Assembly (NCBI RefSeq): GCF_040066175.1
Contig: NZ_JBEAAM010000016.1
Coordinates: forward strand, 27,832 to 91,831
Direction of reading: 5' to 3'
Length of the DNA: 64,000 nt
DNA from: Solimonas sp040066175
Lineage (GTDB): Bacteria > Pseudomonadota > Gammaproteobacteria > Nevskiales > Nevskiaceae
Shown here: piece after piece, positions 61,239 through 64,000 of the stretch
Position numbering within the stretch: position 1 is the first letter of the stretch
Layout: each line of letters begins with the position of its first letter
Made by a program: the position numbers and the translations under genes
Notes under the pieces: generated by a model
The model's database searches: none
Seen by the model: only the letters and a program-made list of their open reading frames with translations
Told to the model about the DNA's origin: nothing

Positions 61239-61919
61239 ATGTCACGTCAATCGGTCCTGGTCTGGGACCTGCCCACACGGGTGTTCCACTGGCTGCTGGC
61301 GCTGTGCTTCATCGGTGCCTATGCGCTCGCGGAGCAGGACGACTGGCGCCTGGTCCACGCGACGCTCGGCTTCACCTTCGGCGCACTGATCCTGTTCCGC
61401 GCCGTCTGGGGCCTGGTCGGCAGCCGCCACGCGCGCTTCTCCAGTTTCCACTACGGTCCGTCCGCGGTGTGGTCCTACCTGCGCGGGCTGGCCCGCGGCG
61501 AGCCACAGCACTACACCGGCCACAACCCGGCCGGCAGCTGGGCGATCTACGCCCTGCTGGCGCTCGGCCTCGGCACGGCACTGAGCGGCTATGCGCACCT
61601 CCACGAGCTCGGCGGCGAGTTCGTCGGAGAACTCCACGAAGTGCTCGGCAACGCAACGCTCGCGCTCGCCGTGATCCACGTTCTCGGTGTGATCGTCAGC
61701 AGCGCGCTGCACCGCGAGAATCTGGCGCGCGGCATGATCACCGGGCACAAGCTCGGCGAGCCCGGCGAGGCCATCGAGCGGCCGCACCCGCTGCTCGGCG
61801 CGGCACTGCTGGCGGCCGTACTCGCGTTCTGGGTCAACGCCTTGGGCATCCGCGACGCCGTCCTCGGCAGCGCACAGCAATTCGCCGAGCGCGCCGCCGA
61901 GAAATCAGAGCACCACTGA
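61239..61919 (+). CDS. Cytochrome b561-type membrane protein
   Basis: This 226-residue diheme cytochrome b of the bacterial b561/hydrogenase-cytochrome type has four membrane helices with candidate heme histidines in WDLPTRVFHWLLALC, DWRLVHATLGF, HLHELGGEF and LHEVLGNATLALAVIHVLG. It probably passes electrons between a periplasmic donor and quinones. GGAGGAAG precedes the ATG. The partner is unknown. Confidence 0.88.
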   Translation: MSRQSVLVWDLPTRVFHWLLALCFIGAYALAEQDDWRLVHATLGFTFGALILFRAVWGLVGSRHARFSSFHYGPSAVWSYLRGLARGEPQHYTGHNPAGSWAIYALLALGLGTALSGYAHLHELGGEFVGELHEVLGNATLALAVIHVLGVIVSSALHRENLARGMITGHKLGEPGEAIERPHPLLGAALLAAVLAFWVNALGIRDAVLGSAQQFAERAAEKSEHH

Positions 61920-61926
61920 GCGGCGC

Positions 61927-62967
61927 CTACTGTGTCTCGCGGTGGTAGCGCGTCGCGATCTCGACCTCGTTCTTCGAGCCGAGAAACACCGCCACGCGCT
62001 GGTGCAGCTTCGATGGCGCGATGTCGAGGATGCGGTCATAGCCGTTGGTCGCCGCGCCGCCGGCCTGCTCGACGATGAAGGCCATCGGATTGGCCTCGTA
62101 CATCAGGCGCAGCTTGCCCGGCTTGTCCGGTTCCTTGAGATCGCGCGGATAGATGAAGATGCCGCCCCGCGTGAGGATGCGATGCACGTCCGCGACCATC
62201 GACGCCACCCAGCGCATGTTGAAATCCTTGCCGCGCGGCCCGGTCTTGCCGGCGAGCAGCTCGTCGATATAGCGCCGCATCGGCGGATGCCAGTGCCGCA
62301 GGTTCGACATGTTGACCGCGAACTCCTTCGTGTCGCCCGGAATCCGCATGTCGCGCTGGGTCATCACGAAACTGCCCTGTTCACGGTCCAGCGTGAATGC
62401 GTGCGTGCCGTGGCCCACCGTCAGCACCAGCATCGTGCTTGGCCCGTAAACGGTGTAACCCGCAGCGACCTGCGTCTTGCCGGGCTGCAGGAAATGCTCG
62501 TCGTTCGGCTCGGTGACACCGTCGGGGCAGCGCAGAACCGAGAAGATCGTGCCGACGCTGACGTTCACGTCGATGTTGCTGGAGCCATCGAGCGGATCGA
62601 ACAGCAGCAGGTAATTGCCTTTTGGATAGACGTTGGGGATGGGCTGGCAGTGATCCATCTCCTCCGATGCGAGACCGGCCAGATGACCGCCCCACTCGTT
62701 GGCCTCGATCAGGATCTCGTTCGACAGCACATCCAGCTTCTTCTGCACCTCGCCCTGGATGTTGTCGGTACCGGCGTCGCCGAGCACACCGCCGAGCGCC
62801 CCCTTGCTCACCGCGTGGGCGATCGACTTGCACGCCCGCGCCACCACCTCGATCAACAGACGCAGATCGCCGTTGATGCGCCCCGCCCGCTGCTCCTCGA
62901 TCAGATAGCGGGTCAGGGACACGCCCTTGCTACCGTTCACCGCCCTACCCGAAATCACCTGCGACAT
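61927..62967 (-). CDS. fbp: Fructose-1,6-bisphosphatase class I
   Basis: This 346-residue gluconeogenic phosphatase has the active-site metal motif FDPLDGSSNIDVNVSVGTIF, the lysine/arginine substrate loop in GGIFIYPRDL and MYEANPMAFIVEQAGGAATN. GGAGG precedes the ATG at 62967. It ends 7 bases from the convergent cytochrome gene; its promoter must lie in the 190 bases before the CRISPR repeats. Confidence 0.96.
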   Translation of the reverse strand: MSQVISGRAVNGSKGVSLTRYLIEEQRAGRINGDLRLLIEVVARACKSIAHAVSKGALGGVLGDAGTDNIQGEVQKKLDVLSNEILIEANEWGGHLAGLASEEMDHCQPIPNVYPKGNYLLLFDPLDGSSNIDVNVSVGTIFSVLRCPDGVTEPNDEHFLQPGKTQVAAGYTVYGPSTMLVLTVGHGTHAFTLDREQGSFVMTQRDMRIPGDTKEFAVNMSNLRHWHPPMRRYIDELLAGKTGPRGKDFNMRWVASMVADVHRILTRGGIFIYPRDLKEPDKPGKLRLMYEANPMAFIVEQAGGAATNGYDRILDIAPSKLHQRVAVFLGSKNEVEIATRYHRETQ

Positions 62968-63155
62968 AGGCCCTCCACGGCGTCATGGACGCGCATTTTC
63001 CGGGCTGGATGCACGAATGCAAGCGATCCACACACCTGACCCGAGGCGCCAGCGTAGCGACCCTGGCGAGTACTGCCGTTCGGCCTGACGACAGAGTATC
63101 GTCTTCACAGCGAACTGGAACACGGGACGCCGACATCCACCGTCACGATGTTGCG
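62968..63155. other. Region between fbp and the CRISPR array
   Basis: This 188-base stretch holds the presumed fbp promoter (minus strand) and a short CGCCAG/CTGGCG hairpin. It shows no AT-rich CRISPR leader and no gene. Confidence 0.55.
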
Positions 63156-63306
63156 CGGTTCATCCCCGCGTGCGCGGGGAACACGCCAGTAGTGCCGCCA
63201 GTAGTGCCGCCACTGCCGGTTCATCCCCGCGTGCGCGGGGAACACGCCCAGCGCACCACCCGCAGGTAGCGCTCGGTCGGTTCATCCCCACGTGCGCGGG
63301 GAACAC
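63156..63306 (-). CRISPR. Type I-E CRISPR mini-array, three repeats and two spacers
   Basis: 29-base repeats at 63156-63184, 63217-63245 and 63278-63306, with two spacers of exactly 32 bases. The plus strand reads CGGTTCATCCCCGCGTGCGC then GGGGAACAC; the third copy has one change (CCCCG to CCCCA). By analogy with E. coli the crRNA would be transcribed from the minus strand. Spacer 1 contains two tandem copies of GCCAGTAGTGCC. No cas gene is in the window. Confidence 0.93.
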
Positions 63307-63482
63307 TGCAGTCGCCGGATTGGCTGCAGGCGCTGGCACGCTTCGATACCCGCGTGACGGCGCACGCGCCGTGGTTCGAGAAGCTGCGCGCGGAGCTGCT
63401 GCAGGCGTTCGATGACGACGAGGGCGCGGAAGCCGACGGCGACAAGCCGGGCGGCGGGGGCGGCGCGGCAGACGAGGGATAG
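63306..63482 (+). pseudogene. Coding-like C-terminal tail directly after the last repeat
   Basis: An open frame without a start runs from the last repeat base to TAG at 63480-63482 and reads as a plausible protein tail (SPDWLQALARFDTRVTAHAP, WFEKLRAELLQAFDDDEGAE) ending in a Gly-rich stretch. Codon use looks coding, but no start or homologue is recognised. It may be the end of a gene broken by array formation or rearrangement. Confidence 0.35.
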
Positions 63483-63490
63483 CGGCAGCG

Positions 63491-63530
63491 CGCCGACGGT
63501 CGCCAGCACTGCCGGTGGCGACCGTCGGCG
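63491..63530. repeat. Perfect 15-base hairpin
   Basis: Arms CGCCGACGGTCGCCA and its exact complement flank a 10-base loop, starting 9 bases after the TAG of the coding-like tail. No T-run follows, so it may be a terminator without U-tract, or a mobile-element remnant. Confidence 0.6.
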
Positions 63531-63655
63531 AGATACAATCCGCGCAGAGGCAAACGAGGCGGACCGTCGCGGCGGCGGAAAGCGGTTCAAGACCGCGATC
63601 GCCGCGATGCGGTGGCTGGAGCGTGTGCGCTAGAATGGCCGCAGGGGTGACAACT

Positions 63656-63889
63656 ATGTCCACGACTCGAATCCGCAAAGTCCGTAAACATGAAGCGAAG
63701 CGCGCGCACGTGACGCTGCCGAACCCGCACATCCGGGAAAGCCAGCTGAACAAGACCGGCGTGACGCTGACGGCGCGAGAGTATCGGCGAGTGAAGGCGT
63801 CCGTAGAGCGGATCAACCGCGGCGAGTTCGTTGAGTACGCAAGCGTGCAGGACGCAATTGCAGACCTGTGCGGCAATGCGAAAAATTAG
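63656..63889 (+). CDS. Small unknown protein cut short by an ISL3 insertion
   Basis: This 77-residue protein has a basic N-terminus (RIRKVRKHEAKRAHV) and an ALTAREYRRVKASVERINRG-like antitoxin-type helix followed by YASVQDAIADLC. The ATG at 63656 follows AGGGG; a frame from 63515 is open but reads as shadow. The stop TAG takes its last base from the IS end, so the original gene probably ran on. It is not recognised; an antitoxin-like nature is a guess. Confidence 0.5.
   Translation: MSTTRIRKVRKHEAKRAHVTLPNPHIRESQLNKTGVTLTAREYRRVKASVERINRGEFVEYASVQDAIADLCGNAKN
63881..63888. repeat. Candidate 8-base target-site duplication
   Basis: AAAAATTA abuts the presumed IS end. ISL3 elements duplicate 8 bases and favour AT-rich targets; the matching copy lies outside the window. 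Confidence 0.45.
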
Positions 63890-64000
63890 GTTCTTCACCC
63901 GATTCCGGGGAACGCTGCGCGGATTTTGAGGAAGAAGTAGTGGTCGTCGCGGAAGCCGTAGGCCATGCGCTTGATGACCTTGATCTTGTTGTTGATGCCC
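63889..64000 (-). mobile_element. End of an ISL3-family insertion sequence
   Basis: The terminal sequence begins GGTTCTTCACCCG, like ISL3-family inverted repeats, and carries the transposase C-terminus. The element continues beyond the window. Confidence 0.75.
63895..64000 (-). CDS. ISL3-family transposase, C-terminal 34 residues
   Basis: The reverse strand reads NNKIKVIKRMAYGFRDDHYF and a few more residues before TGA at 63895-63897. This is the highly conserved C-terminal end of ISL3 (IS204/IS1001/IS1165) DDE transposases. The stop codon lies within the terminal inverted repeat. The rest is outside the window. Confidence 0.85.
   Translation of the reverse strand, partial: GINNKIKVIKRMAYGFRDDHYFFLKIRAAFPGIG

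Noticed and set aside
63307..63655. CRISPR leader on the right of the array
   Set aside because: Sequence is GC-rich and codon-structured, unlike an AT-rich leader.
63160..63876. 238-residue minus-strand frame over the CRISPR array
   Set aside because: It translates repeats and spacers; periodic PRARGDEP-like peptides come from the CRISPR repeats.

Overview
The window is a gene-dense, GC-rich stretch of a gammaproteobacterial chromosome. Its gene blocks (petABC-sspAB, rsmI/lppC-yraN-SIS, holA...nadD-rsfS-rlmH, rpe-trpEGDC next to a Vfr-like crp and speD, zapA-6S RNA-fau, metX-metW) match the Pseudomonas / Xanthomonadales / Nevskiales part of that class. A Xanthomonadaceae-like GGGAATCGGGAATGGGGAATCG inverted repeat points towards Xanthomonadales or Nevskiales, but the exact genus cannot be read from the window. 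The cell is aerobic (bc1 complex, Coq7), very likely piliated (pilS-pilR) and probably makes polyhydroxyalkanoate granules (phasin). Most of the window is ordinary core genome; the last ~1 kb is accessory. Layout: 1-1057 holds truncated sucC. 1148-6652 has a zinc-ribbon membrane peptide, pilS-pilR, and then a GAF / histidine kinase / NarL-type regulator operon with its own near-perfect sigma-54 promoter. 6810-10601 is the cytochrome bc1 operon, a terminator and sspA-sspB. 10658-12039 is a two-gene module: a soluble MCP-like signalling helix protein overlapping an ODP-type diiron protein. 12046-14463 is a minus-strand operon of rubrerythrin, a two-cluster Fe-S reductase and DUF3501, with an OxyR-like operator upstream. 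14567-19164 holds a GlcD-type oxidase, a SIS protein, yraN, lppC and, divergently, rsmI. 19157-24748 is membrane and envelope genes. 24760-29530 is rlmH, rsfS, nadD, proA, holA and coq7. 29538-38217 is a metal exporter, speD, OsmC/crp, trpCDGE, rpe and purC. 38236-46662 includes a phasin with a textbook promoter and PhaR-like operator, an OmpA-family porin, sohB, a Do-type protease and zapA. 46731-54378 has 6S RNA, fau, ilvA, proC, metX and metW. 54366-62967 has acyltransferase, GMC oxidoreductase, a lone GspE-type ATPase, Hsp20 with a sigma-32 promoter, a CbpA-type co-chaperone, cytochrome b561 and fbp. 63156-64000 has a three-repeat type I-E CRISPR mini-array without cas genes, a coding-like tail with a long hairpin, and a small gene whose stop codon is formed by the end of an ISL3-family element running out of the window. 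How the genes work together: several stress and regulation circuits can be read directly from DNA sites: sigma-54 (pilR neighbourhood), OxyR (rubrerythrin operon), sigma-32 (hsp20), a sigma-E-like promoter (Do protease) and PhaR (phasin). The best candidates for an under-described system are the MCP-like/ODP pair (putative oxygen or iron sensor) and the sigma-54-driven GAF-kinase-regulator operon beside pilR.
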